From Prochlorococcus marinus str. MIT 1013 (GTDB taxonomy: Bacteria; Cyanobacteriota; Cyanobacteriia; PCC-6307; Cyanobiaceae): a stretch of DNA of 64,000 bases. Of this stretch, positions 39,195 to 51,497 are shown piece after piece. Every line of letters begins with the position of its first letter. Position 1 is the first letter of the stretch. The notes under the pieces are model-generated. The model ran no database searches. It was not told where the DNA came from and was given only the letters and a program-made list of their open reading frames with translations. The translations under genes were made by a program, and so were the position numbers. The stretch covers positions 62,001-126,000 of the forward strand of contig NZ_CP114778.1 of assembly GCF_027359395.1 (NCBI RefSeq), in the 5' to 3' direction.

Positions 39195-40862
39195 ATGAAA
39201 TCAACTCCTCAAGACAAGACTAATTTAGATCTTAATCAAGAAGAAGAATTAACTGTATCTTTAAGTAAGGAGGTTGGTAAAAGAAGAAATTTTGCAATTA
39301 TTTCCCACCCTGATGCAGGGAAAACTACTCTGACAGAAAAACTTTTACTTTATGGTGGAGCTATTCAACAAGCAGGAGCAGTAAAAGCAAGAGGAGAACA
39401 GAGAAAAGTTACTTCTGATTGGATGGAGCTTGAAAAACAAAGAGGCATATCAATTACATCAACTGTTTTACAATTTGCTTATAAAGATAAGACGATAAAT
39501 CTATTAGACACTCCTGGTCACCAAGACTTCTCGGAAGATACTTATAGGACACTTGCAGCTGCTGATAATGCTGTAATGCTTGAAGATGCGGCAAAAGGTC
39601 TTGAACCTCAAACAAGGAAGCTTTTTGAGGTTTGCAGAATGCGTCAAATCCCAATATTTACATTCATCAATAAGATGGATAGACCTGGTCAAGAACCTCT
39701 GGAATTATTAGATGAGATTGAGTCTGAATTAGGATTATCAACTTTTGCAGTAAATTGGCCAATAGGGAGTGGTGAGTTTTTTAGAGGTGTTGTTGAGCGT
39801 TCAACCAAGGAAGTTGTTTTATTTTCTAGAGCGGAACGAGGAAAGCAATCTAGTGAAATTCGTTTAAAAATTAATGATCCTGAACTTAAAAACTTAGTAG
39901 AAGAAGAACTATTGATAAAAGCACTAGAAGAGATTGAGATCCTGGATGAGGCTGGTTGTGACTTGAATCAAGAATTAATCTTATCTGGCGATTTAACCCC
40001 TGTGTTTTTTGGATCTGCAATGACCAATTTCGGGGTTAGGCCATTTTTAGATAATTTTCTTGAGCTATCTCAGGGACCCGTTGCTCGAAATAGCTTTGAT
40101 GGCCCAATCGTTCCTACAAGAGAATCATTTAGTGGATTTGTATTTAAATTACAAGCAAATATGGATCCAAAACATAGGGATAGAGTTGCCTTCGTGCGGG
40201 TATGCAGTGGGACGTTTAAAAAAGATATGACAGTTCAACATGCTAGGACGGGTAAACAAATCAGGCTGTCAAGGCCCCAAAAGATTTTTGGCCAAGATAG
40301 GTCTGTTGTTGATGATGCTTACCCTGGTGATGTTATTGGTTTGAATAATCCAGGGATGTTTTCTATAGGAGATACATTATTTATCGGACCGAGAGTTGAA
40401 TTCGAGGGCATCCCATGTTTTAGCCCTGAGATATTTAGTTGGTTGAGAAATCCAAATCCCTCAGCTTTTAAGAACTTTAGGAAAGGGGTTAATGAATTAA
40501 GAGAGGAGGGGGCAGTCCAAATTCTTTACGATAAAGATCAAAGCAAAAGAGATCCAATTTTGGCCGCTGTTGGTCAGCTTCAGCTTGAGGTAGTACAACA
40601 TAGACTTTCTAGTGAATATGGAGTAGAAACCAGGCTTGAACCAATGGGTTATCAAGTGGCTAGATGGGTAAAAGGGGGATGGCCCGCTTTAGAGGAGGTT
40701 GGGAGAATTTTTAATTGCAAAACGGTTCAGGACGCCTGGCTTAGACCAGTACTGCTTTTTAAAAATGAATGGAATCTAAATCAGTTAAAGGAAGATCATC
40801 CTGAAATGGAATTAAACTCAGTTGCTCCTGTTGTAAGTGGTGTTGATCCTGTTTCACTCTAA
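39195..40862 (+). CDS. prfC: Peptide chain release factor 3
   Basis: Translational GTPase that recycles RF1/RF2 from the ribosome. GTP motifs: [16 protein letters not shown] (G1), DTPGHQDF (G3) and NKMDRPG (G4). 555 residues, with the RF3-type domains II and III after residue 300. Follows the methyltransferase by 36 bases; RF3 is present in only some bacteria. Confidence 0.96.
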   Translation: MKSTPQDKTNLDLNQEEELTVSLSKEVGKRRNFAIISHPDAGKTTLTEKLLLYGGAIQQAGAVKARGEQRKVTSDWMELEKQRGISITSTVLQFAYKDKTINLLDTPGHQDFSEDTYRTLAAADNAVMLEDAAKGLEPQTRKLFEVCRMRQIPIFTFINKMDRPGQEPLELLDEIESELGLSTFAVNWPIGSGEFFRGVVERSTKEVVLFSRAERGKQSSEIRLKINDPELKNLVEEELLIKALEEIEILDEAGCDLNQELILSGDLTPVFFGSAMTNFGVRPFLDNFLELSQGPVARNSFDGPIVPTRESFSGFVFKLQANMDPKHRDRVAFVRVCSGTFKKDMTVQHARTGKQIRLSRPQKIFGQDRSVVDDAYPGDVIGLNNPGMFSIGDTLFIGPRVEFEGIPCFSPEIFSWLRNPNPSAFKNFRKGVNELREEGAVQILYDKDQSKRDPILAAVGQLQLEVVQHRLSSEYGVETRLEPMGYQVARWVKGGWPALEEVGRIFNCKTVQDAWLRPVLLFKNEWNLNQLKEDHPEMELNSVAPVVSGVDPVSL

Positions 40863-40916
40863 AATATATTAAAATCTAATCAATAAAGAGAGCTCATAAA
40901 TCTTTTTTGAAAATCT

Positions 40917-41606
40917 ATGGATCCTGGCACTAATTCACAATCAAATTCGAACTCACAAGATCCATATTTAATACTTGGAATAAATGAGGGTGCAAGTTTT
41001 GATGCTATTCAAGAAGCAAGGGACAAAAAGTTAATTGAGGCAGGAGAAGACCAAATCACTAAAGCAAAAATAGAAGCTGCCTATGATTCGTTGCTAATGG
41101 TAAGTCTTAAGTCAAGACAACTTGGTAATGCAAGTAACGAGGCAATAACTGCATCAAAGAAAGAAAATGATGAAAAGAAAGTAGGTGAAATAAGACCTGG
41201 TTCTCTTCTCACTAAGTTGAAAAATTTAAATCTTCCTAAATATCAGGCATCAAAATCTAACTTTTTACCAAGATTAGAGTTGCCCTCTGGACAAGAATTA
41301 AATATAAGAATTTCTCTTGGAATATTGACTTTTTTACTTGTTTTAATTGTGCCTTCTGAAAGTGTTGAATTAATACTTTCATTTTCAACAATAGGCTTAT
41401 TCATTAGTCAGGCTCGTAGAGGTAGGCCTTTCTTTTCCTCTATCCTCTGGTGCATTCTTCTTCTTAGTATTGGACTCCTATCTGGTGCATTGCTTCTGGG
41501 AGGTGCTCAATCATTTATCGATAACGCTGGATCATTGTCTTCAGATAAATTTGAGGCGATACCCGCAGTGTTTTTACTTTGGTTAGGAGTGATTTTTCTT
41601 GATTAA
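40917..41606 (+). CDS. CPP1-like J-like membrane protein (DUF3353)
   Basis: Residues 14-55 form a J-domain-like fold (DPYLILGINEGASFDAIQEA, then ARDKKLIEAGED) that lacks the HPD motif; residues about 125-229 hold three or four membrane helices. This is the DUF3353/CPP1 layout; in plants the relative is a chaperone of the chlorophyll enzyme POR at the plastid membrane. ATG start, 54 bases after prfC. Confidence 0.82.
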   Translation: MDPGTNSQSNSNSQDPYLILGINEGASFDAIQEARDKKLIEAGEDQITKAKIEAAYDSLLMVSLKSRQLGNASNEAITASKKENDEKKVGEIRPGSLLTKLKNLNLPKYQASKSNFLPRLELPSGQELNIRISLGILTFLLVLIVPSESVELILSFSTIGLFISQARRGRPFFSSILWCILLLSIGLLSGALLLGGAQSFIDNAGSLSSDKFEAIPAVFLLWLGVIFLD

Positions 41607-41610
41607 TCCT

Positions 41611-42510
41611 TTAATCGATTAAAGATATCAATTCATCCTCGTTAACAAGATAAACATTTTTGCAGAATTGACATGTAAGTTCTGCTTTCCCATCCTCCTT
41701 TATCATTTCCTGAAGTTCTTTTTTTCCCAATATTTTCAATGCTGATAAGCTTCTTTCTTTTGAGCATCTACATTTAAAACGAACTGCTTGAGATGTGCTA
41801 ATAATATCGGAATGTGATTGATCAAGATCAGGAAAAATTTCTTCAATTAGAGAAATAAGGTTAGTCCCTTTTTTCTTTAATAATTCACTAAAAGAGTTGA
41901 TTTCTTTACATCGATCTTCAAGCAGGGCTATCAATGAATAGTCTCGTTCTGCTTTGGGTAGTATTTGTGCTAAAAGTCCTCCACTACAAACTATTCCACC
42001 CTGATTAATTCTTTCTCCAACAAACACAGCTGATGGAGTTTGTTCAGAATGTAATAAATAGGAAGCTATGTCTTCACCTATACCTCCATTAATTAATTCA
42101 ACTGTGCTGTTGTGCGGCTCACCTTTACCATCATCTCTAATAACGTGAAGATAGCCAATACCTGTAGCTTTTTTAAAATCAAATGTATAGTGATTGGTTT
42201 TATTTTTAATTAGGTCTAATTCCAGACTTGGATCGCCAACATAACCTCTCACACTTCCATCTCTACCCGCATCAATAGTTAATCCTTTTAGTGGTCCATT
42301 TGAGCTTATCCTCAAAGTCACCCTTCCATGATTTACCTTCATTGAGCTTGCAAGCAATAGGCTTGCACTCATGGCCCTACCTACAATTGCAGAAGTTAAA
42401 TATGAAAGAGAATGTCTTTCTTTTGCTTCTTTTGTTGATTCAGTTGTTGATACGGCGACTAGCCTTATCCCTCCTTTCGCAGCAGTAGCTCTAACTAGTA
42501 AATCTGTCAT
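41611..42510 (-). CDS. hslO: Redox-regulated chaperone Hsp33
   Basis: 299 residues. C-terminal zinc switch C247-x-C249 (CRCSKERS) and C280-x2-C283 (CQFCKNV), which releases zinc and activates the chaperone under oxidative stress. N-terminal core typical of HslO. Converges with the CPP1-like gene, stops only 4 bases apart, and lies beside an ABC ATPase gene on its own strand, 16 bases away. Confidence 0.95.
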   Translation of the reverse strand: MTDLLVRATAAKGGIRLVAVSTTESTKEAKERHSLSYLTSAIVGRAMSASLLLASSMKVNHGRVTLRISSNGPLKGLTIDAGRDGSVRGYVGDPSLELDLIKNKTNHYTFDFKKATGIGYLHVIRDDGKGEPHNSTVELINGGIGEDIASYLLHSEQTPSAVFVGERINQGGIVCSGGLLAQILPKAERDYSLIALLEDRCKEINSFSELLKKKGTNLISLIEEIFPDLDQSHSDIISTSQAVRFKCRCSKERSLSALKILGKKELQEMIKEDGKAELTCQFCKNVYLVNEDELISLID

Positions 42511-42526
42511 TGATTAGTTGAATTGT

Positions 42527-43153
42527 TTACTCAGGGATAAGTTGACCATTGTGCAACTCATAATTGTCGGCATTCAAATTTTTAAAAAGTTCGGGTTCAT
42601 GTGTCACTATTAAAATAGTTTGCTTGTATTTAAGCTTTGAGAGTAACTCTATAATTCCGTTTCTCACTGACCAATCTAAACCTGCTGTTGGCTCGTCCAA
42701 TAAAAGTACTTTTGGATTCCTTAATAGTTGAACAGCAATCGCTAGTCGTCGTTGTTGTCCTCCACTAAGAGATTCTGGCGGCTTCTTTAAATCTAAGTTG
42801 ATCAACCCCACTTTTGTGAGAGCTGAAATTTGTTCTTCAGTCGTTAACCTCTTATGTCCAAGACGTAATTCTTGAGCTACCGATAATCCAAGAAAATATC
42901 TTTCTGGAAATTGAAAAACTAATCCGCATAACCACCTGCGCTGGCGTGCACTTAGAATTTTGTTGAACCATGTTATCTCTCCTTTTTGATATCCCGATAG
43001 ACCGCTAATGATTTCTACCAATGTAGTTTTTCCACTTCCACTGGGCCCTCTAACTATTGTGATTTTTCCAGTATTTGATTTTAAACACAAATCTCTTAGG
43101 ATTGGTTTCTCTGCTGTTGAGGGATGGTAATAAATATTTTTTAAACTAAGCAT
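42527..43153 (-). CDS. ABC transporter ATP-binding protein
   Basis: 208 residues. Walker A GPSGSGKTTL, Q-loop region VFQFPERYF, signature LSGGQQRR, Walker B LLLDEPTAGLDW, His switch VTHEPE. The FQFPE Q-loop resembles energy-coupling (CbiO-type) ATPases. No permease is adjacent, so the transported substrate is unknown. Confidence 0.88.
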   Translation of the reverse strand: MLSLKNIYYHPSTAEKPILRDLCLKSNTGKITIVRGPSGSGKTTLVEIISGLSGYQKGEITWFNKILSARQRRWLCGLVFQFPERYFLGLSVAQELRLGHKRLTTEEQISALTKVGLINLDLKKPPESLSGGQQRRLAIAVQLLRNPKVLLLDEPTAGLDWSVRNGIIELLSKLKYKQTILIVTHEPELFKNLNADNYELHNGQLIPE

Positions 43154-43268
43154 TCTTTTTTATTGAGGCTTTGATCAATTAAATAAAGATTTTTAAATTT
43201 TCTTTAATCAATTTACATTAGATTATGTTTGATATCTTTTAGTTTTTCTTTTTTAAGATCTATTGTTT

Positions 43269-43718
43269 ATGGAAGTTCGATTTCGTGAAGTTGATCCTTT
43301 CAATTGTTGGATATGGCTTAGATATTCAGAGGTCCCAGGTAAGGGAGAAAAAGAATACGTCGATGGTATTTTTGATTCTTGGTATGTGCTAGGCAGACTT
43401 GGGGGATTTAATTCTGAAAATTTGCAAACGCATGAAATGGGTTCTGATGTCAGTTGGATGAGCTATGAAAATGACAATACATCCTCTAGTCTTTCATCAT
43501 TAATGCATAATCTTGGAGAATTTGAATTTAATGAGTGTTGGGCTAGATGTTGGGTCGATTTTGGTACTTCTGACCTCATCGCAATTGATGTTTTGATAAA
43601 TGTACTAAAACAAATGGATGTTGATATTGTGAAAATAGAAGAACTAATTATCGGAGGAGTCAATCAAGATTGGCCAGTAGAAGAACATCCTGATGCAATT
43701 TTTTCTTCTATAGATTAA
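43269..43718 (+). CDS. DUF3531-family protein
   Basis: 149 residues from MEVRFREVDPFNCWIWLRY, a sequence I match to cyanobacterial DUF3531. Soluble, acidic, Trp-rich (EECWARCWVDFG-like core, here NECWARCWVDFG). Function unknown. rsmE follows after 6 bases, so they are probably co-transcribed. A TTG two codons earlier is also possible. Confidence 0.8.
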   Translation: MEVRFREVDPFNCWIWLRYSEVPGKGEKEYVDGIFDSWYVLGRLGGFNSENLQTHEMGSDVSWMSYENDNTSSSLSSLMHNLGEFEFNECWARCWVDFGTSDLIAIDVLINVLKQMDVDIVKIEELIIGGVNQDWPVEEHPDAIFSSID

Positions 43719-43724
43719 TTTTCT

Positions 43725-44489
43725 ATGGCTGAGAAAAGAAGATTATTTATAAATCCAAATCGATTAAGTAATGAAATCGATTCAAATGGAGAGTTGATAT
43801 TGACCTCTAATGAATCACATTATTTATCTAGGGTTATGAGGATGAAATCGGAAGATCTTTTAGAGGTTATTGATGGAAAAGGTCATCTTTGGTCCGCAAA
43901 AATCGTTGAAAAAAAAACTATAAGACTTACCAATGGTTTTGATAAACCTCTTCAAGTCGTTTCAAGAGAGAGACCATTAATAGGCATTGCTGTAGTTATT
44001 CCTAAAAAGGGGTTTGAAACTTTTTTGCAAATGAGTTGTGAGATAGGAGTTGACATTATTCAACCATTAATTTCAAAACGATCAGTAGTTAAAGAATGCA
44101 ATAACGAAAAAATTATTAGATTTCAAAAGATTATTCATGAAGCCGTTGAGCAATCTGAAAGGCTCTGGAGTCCAGAACTAATGCAGGCATTGACATTTCC
44201 CAATTGGATAAATGATTTGCCTTCCGAAGCTCAAATAGGATTTGCCACAACACGCATTCAAAACTTGCAAGATTGTGTAAATTGGTTAAAAGAAACACCA
44301 CATAAAGTCAATCAAGTTTGGGTGGTGGTTGGCCCAGAGGGAGGCTGGAATAAAGATGAAGAGGCATTAGCTTTTGACTCTGGCTTGTCTGGGGTATCTA
44401 TGGGAGAAACTATTTTGAGGACATCAACAGCTGCCGTAAGTGCCTGTCAGTTAATGACTTCATGGAGAAGACTTAAATCATCCCTTTAA
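43725..44489 (+). CDS. rsmE: 16S rRNA m3U1498 methyltransferase
   Basis: SPOUT-class methyltransferase that modifies U1498 of 16S rRNA. N-terminal PUA-like domain (HYLSRVMRMKSEDLLEVIDG), C-terminal knot with VVVGPEGGWNKDE and MGETILRTSTAA. 254 residues, standard length; six bases after the DUF3531 gene. Confidence 0.93.
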   Translation: MAEKRRLFINPNRLSNEIDSNGELILTSNESHYLSRVMRMKSEDLLEVIDGKGHLWSAKIVEKKTIRLTNGFDKPLQVVSRERPLIGIAVVIPKKGFETFLQMSCEIGVDIIQPLISKRSVVKECNNEKIIRFQKIIHEAVEQSERLWSPELMQALTFPNWINDLPSEAQIGFATTRIQNLQDCVNWLKETPHKVNQVWVVVGPEGGWNKDEEALAFDSGLSGVSMGETILRTSTAAVSACQLMTSWRRLKSSL

Positions 44490-44552
44490 GATTGAATATT
44501 TTTGATCATAAAACCGTCTATTGTTTAGAAATAGGCATGCTGGTTATGAACG

Positions 44553-45296
44553 ATGGCTAACTTCTCTTCTATAAGCGGTATTTGGATTAATGCTTTTTTG
44601 ATTAATTTCTTGTTGATATTTGTAGGACATAGGCTTCCATTTTTAACTAAGAAAGGATGGATTCATGCTGGAATACTTGGAACACTTTTATTAGGATCTA
44701 TTGGTTGGAATGGTTGGATATCAGTTTGTGTCTATCTCTTGTTGGGAACTTTAGTTACAAAAATTGGATACAAAAATAAGGCTTCCCGAGGGATTGCTGA
44801 AGCAAGAGGTGGTCAACGTGGCCCTGAAAATGTATGGGGGTCTGCAGCAACAGGTTGCTCACTCGCCTTATTAAGTTGTCTTTGGCCAAATTTTTTAAAT
44901 TTATTCATGGTAGGTTTTGCTTCTAGTTTCAGTGCAAAACTTTCCGATACCTTTTCAAGTGAAATTGGTAAAAGATTTGGTAAAAGAACTTTTCTAATTA
45001 CGACTTTAAAGTCAGTATCACCAGGAACAGAGGGGGCAATAAGTATCGAAGGTTCAATGGCTGGTTTGTTAGGAAGTTTTATTATGACTGTTTTTATGCT
45101 TAATCTATCGATTATTTCTGGACTATCTGTTGCTTTTATAGTCTTCTTCTCTGGTTATTTAGCAACATTTTTGGAAAGTTATATTGGAGCAGTAGTTCAA
45201 AATAAGATTGATTGGATGACTAATGAATTAGTTAATTCTATCCAGACATCTATAGCCGCTATTATTTCTATCTTTTTATATTTGAAGTTTGTTTGA
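44553..45296 (+). CDS. DUF92/TIGR00297 membrane protein (phytyl-phosphate kinase-like)
   Basis: 247 residues, about six hydrophobic helices, with the family segment SDTFSSEIGKRFGKRTFLIT. Plant VTE6 and its Synechocystis homologue phosphorylate phytyl phosphate in tocopherol and chlorophyll-phytol recycling, so that role is possible here. Converges with a GDSL esterase gene, stops 5 bases apart. Confidence 0.82.
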   Translation: MANFSSISGIWINAFLINFLLIFVGHRLPFLTKKGWIHAGILGTLLLGSIGWNGWISVCVYLLLGTLVTKIGYKNKASRGIAEARGGQRGPENVWGSAATGCSLALLSCLWPNFLNLFMVGFASSFSAKLSDTFSSEIGKRFGKRTFLITTLKSVSPGTEGAISIEGSMAGLLGSFIMTVFMLNLSIISGLSVAFIVFFSGYLATFLESYIGAVVQNKIDWMTNELVNSIQTSIAAIISIFLYLKFV

Positions 45297-45301
45297 AATG
45301 T

Positions 45302-45949
45302 TTATTTTAAATCAGCCCAATTCTTCAGTGCTGGCCATTCGCTAATTTGGCCATAAATCCATTTATGCCCCTTAGTATTTAGATGTATTCCATCTGATGA
45401 GAGTAATTCTTTAAATGATAATAGGTTGATCATTTTCTCATGGATAGATAAAAACGGAACATTTAATTCTAAGCAAGTTTCTTCAATTTTATTTTCATAT
45501 TTAGAGCAAGCTTGATTTGAATACCAAAGACATTCTGCAAAAGGCATTGAGTCTTCATTAACAGGTGTTAACCCAAGAACCATTATATGTACTTCATTCT
45601 TAATTTCGTTTACTAATTGTTTTAAGCCAAATTTAAAAGCATCTTCGGAAAGTTGGGGCCTGCCATCTTTTCTTCCAATTCTAGCTGTATCATTTAATCC
45701 AATTGATAGCAAAATACCTTCAGGAACTTTTCTCCTTAACTCTCCCCTTGATGCCCACTCATTCTTATATCTTATAGCAACTTTCTCTAATCCATCTCCT
45801 CTTATTCCAAGAGAATAAATGATAGGTGCACCATCTAGATTTAACCAGTTTTGTCTTAATCTCTCAGACCATCCCCCTCCCTCTAGATCTCCCCATCCGT
45901 AAACCCCACTATCTCCAATTATGATTAATTTTTTCTGATATTTATTCAT
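45302..45949 (-). CDS. SGNH/GDSL-type esterase
   Basis: 215 residues. Nucleophile block IIGDSGVYGWGDLEGGGW (Ser in GDS), block III SIGLNDTARI with the Asn, and the closing block SSDGIHLNTKGHKW with catalytic Asp and His. No signal peptide, so probably cytosolic. Lies 24 bases downstream of phnE on the same strand. Confidence 0.88.
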   Translation of the reverse strand: MNKYQKKLIIIGDSGVYGWGDLEGGGWSERLRQNWLNLDGAPIIYSLGIRGDGLEKVAIRYKNEWASRGELRRKVPEGILLSIGLNDTARIGRKDGRPQLSEDAFKFGLKQLVNEIKNEVHIMVLGLTPVNEDSMPFAECLWYSNQACSKYENKIEETCLELNVPFLSIHEKMINLLSFKELLSSDGIHLNTKGHKWIYGQISEWPALKNWADLK

Positions 45950-45973
45950 AAGTCAATATGTTGAATAAAATAA

Positions 45974-47524
45974 CTAACTAATGAAATTGTTGGTTGAATT
46001 CTTTAACCAATAATTTTGAGAAGTGTTAAATAAAAATTCTCCTGACATTGTTAATAAAGAGAAAGTAGCAGTTATTATCATGACTTGTGCCCAATCGAAT
46101 GAACTTAGTGATTCCTGTAATTGCCACCCTAATCCTACTCCTCCAACTGCACCTATAATTGCTGTTTCCTTTAGAATTACGTCAATTCTATATGCTCCAT
46201 AAGCTAAGTAACTATTACTTTGGGGGGCTAATATTCCATAAAGTGTTGCTGATTTCTTGCTTGAACCATTGCTTTTAATTGCTCGATAAATATTTTTATC
46301 TTGATTTAGTATATTATCTGTAAGTAATCTTCCCATGACACCCATATGTGTAATTCCTAGTGATAATGCGGCTACAGATATATTAGGATTAGTAAAAAGA
46401 AGAATAAGTATAGTGGTCAATGGAGGAGGTATCAATCTAAAGAAGATCCAAATAAGATTTTGAACTTTTAGAGAGAATTTGCCTGGGAATAATACTAGTA
46501 AAAATGGAGGTGTCCCTATTGCAATCCCAGACGCGAAAAAAGTTATTAAAATTGTTGTAATGATTAGTTTAAAAAGAGGTAAGGTATTAAATCCATTTCT
46601 TATCTCTACGAATGAAGGTAAATTTAAATACGAAAAGCTTAATGGAGTAAATATCTCAAAATTTAGATTATAAAGCCAACTAATACCTAATGATAGAGAT
46701 AGTGAAAATATTGAGATTGAAATTAAGAAAGAATTTTTAAAACTAATATTTTCAGATAAATAACTTCTTAAATATCTTATAAATTTCTCTAATAAAATCA
46801 TAACTAACCAAAGCATCCACAAACAAGTCCACATTTCATTGAACTCAAAGGATTTTAAAGTTAGATATAGTTCTGTTCCTATACCTCCTAATCCAAATAT
46901 CCCAAGTAATGTTACACCTCTAATTGCACATTCAAATCTGTAATTTCCATATGTAGATACAATAGGTATTAACTTTGGTAGTAGAATAGTTATAAATGAG
47001 CTTATAACATTAGATCCAGTTTTCTTAATTGCTATTAGAGGTTGTATGTCAAAACTATCTAGTTGCTCTGAAATTACTCTTGCTGTTAAGGCTGAATAGG
47101 GAATGACTATAGATATAATGGCCACCCAAATATTCAAACCTAAAATTTGTATAAATAGCAGGCCCCAGACTACTTCATGTATTGATCTTGGAATTGCTAA
47201 TGAGTATTTTATGAATTTACCTAAATAAGAAAATTTAGGAATACTTTTCCAAAATAAATCTGTAGATAGTACACCTAAAAGAATTCCAATAAGCATACTT
47301 ATAACCCAGCTGGTTAAAGCAGTAGCAATTGTTATTTGAAGTCCTTCCCATGCGCTTTTAACTACTTCTTGATTGAACGATGGTTTTATTGCTGATCTTA
47401 TGAATAGAAATATGATATTTAGACCCCCAATATGAAATCCTTTGATGATTTCTATGAGAATGGGAATGTAGGCTATTGATGGGATTAATGTTAATAAAGT
47501 TGATACTGGTTTTATTAATTTCAT
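45974..47524 (-). CDS. phnE: Phosphonate/phosphite ABC permease, two domains fused
   Basis: 516 residues with about 12 hydrophobic helices. Two PhnE-like permease domains are joined in one chain; EAA-like loops lie in each half (e.g. ALTARVISEQLDSFD and MGRLLTDNILNQ). It would import phosphonates or phosphite with PhnC and PhnD. It follows phnC by six bases. No phosphonate breakdown genes adjoin it. Confidence 0.9.
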   Translation of the reverse strand: MKLIKPVSTLLTLIPSIAYIPILIEIIKGFHIGGLNIIFLFIRSAIKPSFNQEVVKSAWEGLQITIATALTSWVISMLIGILLGVLSTDLFWKSIPKFSYLGKFIKYSLAIPRSIHEVVWGLLFIQILGLNIWVAIISIVIPYSALTARVISEQLDSFDIQPLIAIKKTGSNVISSFITILLPKLIPIVSTYGNYRFECAIRGVTLLGIFGLGGIGTELYLTLKSFEFNEMWTCLWMLWLVMILLEKFIRYLRSYLSENISFKNSFLISISIFSLSLSLGISWLYNLNFEIFTPLSFSYLNLPSFVEIRNGFNTLPLFKLIITTILITFFASGIAIGTPPFLLVLFPGKFSLKVQNLIWIFFRLIPPPLTTILILLFTNPNISVAALSLGITHMGVMGRLLTDNILNQDKNIYRAIKSNGSSKKSATLYGILAPQSNSYLAYGAYRIDVILKETAIIGAVGGVGLGWQLQESLSSFDWAQVMIITATFSLLTMSGEFLFNTSQNYWLKNSTNNFIS

Positions 47525-47530
47525 TGTGAA

Positions 47531-48261
47531 TTAAAATAACAAATCAAGCTCTGATTGATTGATATTATGAATTTCTCTATCTATTACAATCTCTCCATCT
47601 TTTAACCCAATAACTCTATTGAAATTATTTATTAAATTAATTTGGTGAAGACTTATAAGTATGGTCTCAGGGATTTTAATTCTAAGATAATTTTTTTGAT
47701 TAATAAATAAATTTAAGATATTTTCTGATAATACAGGGTCTAAATTTGAGAAAGGTTCGTCTCCAAGAAGAATCTCTGGTTCTTGTCTTAAAAGACGTGC
47801 AATTGCTATTCTTTTTTTTTGCCCACCAGAAAGTTTATTTATATAGGAATAAATAGTTTTTTCTGGCAGAGAGACTGCTGCTAGACATTCTTGGCATAAA
47901 CCTTTATCTAAGACTCCGAGGAGATTTTTTAAAGCCCATATGAAATTGTGTTTACCTAGTGCACCGCAGTTTATATTCTGAGCGACATTTAGCTCTTCTA
48001 TTAAAGATAAATCCTGCCATATAGTTCCTATTTTTGACGACTGAATATTTGAAATATTGTTAATGTGAGAACCTTTCCATATTACATCCCCTTCGTTTGG
48101 GATTAGTGATCCATTCGCGATCGAGATTAATGTACTTTTGCCAGAGCCACTCTTGCCAATAAGCGCTATCTTCTCACCTTGATTTATTGTTAAATTAATA
48201 TCTTTTACTCTAATACTTTCTTTACTGCTATGGCTTATATTCTTTAATTCTAGTAACTTAG

Positions 48262-48265
<4 letters not shown>
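47531..48265 (-). CDS. phnC: Phosphonate/phosphite ABC ATPase
   Basis: 244 residues. Walker A IGKSGSGKSTL, signature LSGGQKKRIAIA, Walker B ILLGDEPFSNLDP (Gly-Asp rather than Leu-Asp). Start overlaps the phnD stop by four bases, so phnD, phnC and phnE form one operon. Confidence 0.9.
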
Positions 48266-50380
<2,115 letters not shown>

Positions 50381-50471
50381 CTTCGAAGCATAACTTCAAA
50401 ATGTATTTCTTAGATTCACTTTTAAAGTGAATTGATCCTATTACAAATTTACTACTTAATCAGATACTTGC

Positions 50472-50885
50472 ATGCCTTTGATGAACATAAACTTTGTAAT
50501 TGCCTCTAAAAACCCTAAAGAATTGTCTGGATTTTATGCCAAAATCAACTCTGACAAGGCATGCAAAGGTTTTAACGCTTCTCATTATTTTATTTCGTTA
50601 AGTAATCGATCCAAAATACATTTTTATCGACCTAATGAGAATCATGAATGGCAAAGGAAAGGAAATTCAACCTCATTATGTTTTCAAGGTGAACCTTCTG
50701 AAGATCCATCAAAAATGATTGAAACGTGGATTTCTGAGATATTAAAAATAGGAGGTAGTGTTATGGGCATAACAAAATTGGCAAACTTTGGAGCTGAACA
50801 ATGGATTCTTGATCCAGAAGGTAATAAATTCTTGATTTTAGTGCCGTACCTTTCAAAAGGATCAGATTTGGATGCTCTGATGTGA
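50472..50885 (+). CDS. VOC-superfamily (glyoxalase-like) protein
   Basis: 137 residues with two beta-alpha-beta-beta-beta modules: MNINFVIASKNPKELSGFYAK and ITKLANFGAEQWILDPEGNKFLI, where E in DPEGN is the usual metal residue. A second ATG three codons later is possible. Enzyme activity unknown. Its stop overlaps the start of the next gene by four bases (ATGTGA), so the two are translated together. Confidence 0.8.
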   Translation: MPLMNINFVIASKNPKELSGFYAKINSDKACKGFNASHYFISLSNRSKIHFYRPNENHEWQRKGNSTSLCFQGEPSEDPSKMIETWISEILKIGGSVMGITKLANFGAEQWILDPEGNKFLILVPYLSKGSDLDALM

Positions 50886-51448
50886 AAAAAAATAGCGCTC
50901 CTGATAAAGAATTTTCTGAAGTTTGTAATTTCAGCAATTCCAAAAACAAAATTGTTGTATCTAGGGGTAACCCTTTCGCTAAGTTGATGATTGTTGGTGA
51001 GGCTCCAGGAGCAAAGGAGCAGGAGTTAGGAGAGCCTTTTGTGGGAAGGTCTGGAAAGCTACTTGATAAGTTGCTTCAAAATGCAGGAATCGATATCAGC
51101 CTAGATGTTTATTTTTGCAACGTGGTCAAATGTAGACCTCCAAAAAATAGACGCCCAACAAAGACAGAAATCCAAGAAAATCTTCCCTGGTTATATCAAC
51201 AAATCAAACTTGTAAATCCAGAAATTATACTTCTTGTTGGTGCTACAGCCTTACAAGCAATTTTGAAAAATAAGTCCCCTATAAGCATTCTCAGGGGTAA
51301 ATGGATTAATTGGGATGGAAGACTTGTTATGCCTATTTTTCATCCAGCTTATTTACTTAGAAATCAATCAAAAGAGGAAGGATCTCCAATGAGTTTAACT
51401 AAATTGGATTTTTTAAAAATCAAAGAAAAAATTGATACTTTAAAATAG
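50882..51448 (+). CDS. Uracil-DNA glycosylase, family 4-like, incomplete Fe-S site
   Basis: Removes uracil from DNA in the family 4/5 group. GEAPGAKEQELGEPF near residue 39, GRSGKLLD at 55-62 and the catalytic C-terminal HPAYLLR are present. The usual cluster cysteines are C-x2-C and C-x15-C; here C15 and C84 are kept but residue 18 is Ser and residue 100 is Asn, so a normal [4Fe-4S] cluster seems impossible. GTG start overlapping the VOC gene. Confidence 0.88.
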   Translation: MKKNSAPDKEFSEVCNFSNSKNKIVVSRGNPFAKLMIVGEAPGAKEQELGEPFVGRSGKLLDKLLQNAGIDISLDVYFCNVVKCRPPKNRRPTKTEIQENLPWLYQQIKLVNPEIILLVGATALQAILKNKSPISILRGKWINWDGRLVMPIFHPAYLLRNQSKEEGSPMSLTKLDFLKIKEKIDTLK

Positions 51449-51497
51449 CCCTCAAATATGTCATTCTTGTTTATTAAAGAGGCTCAATTGTTAACCC

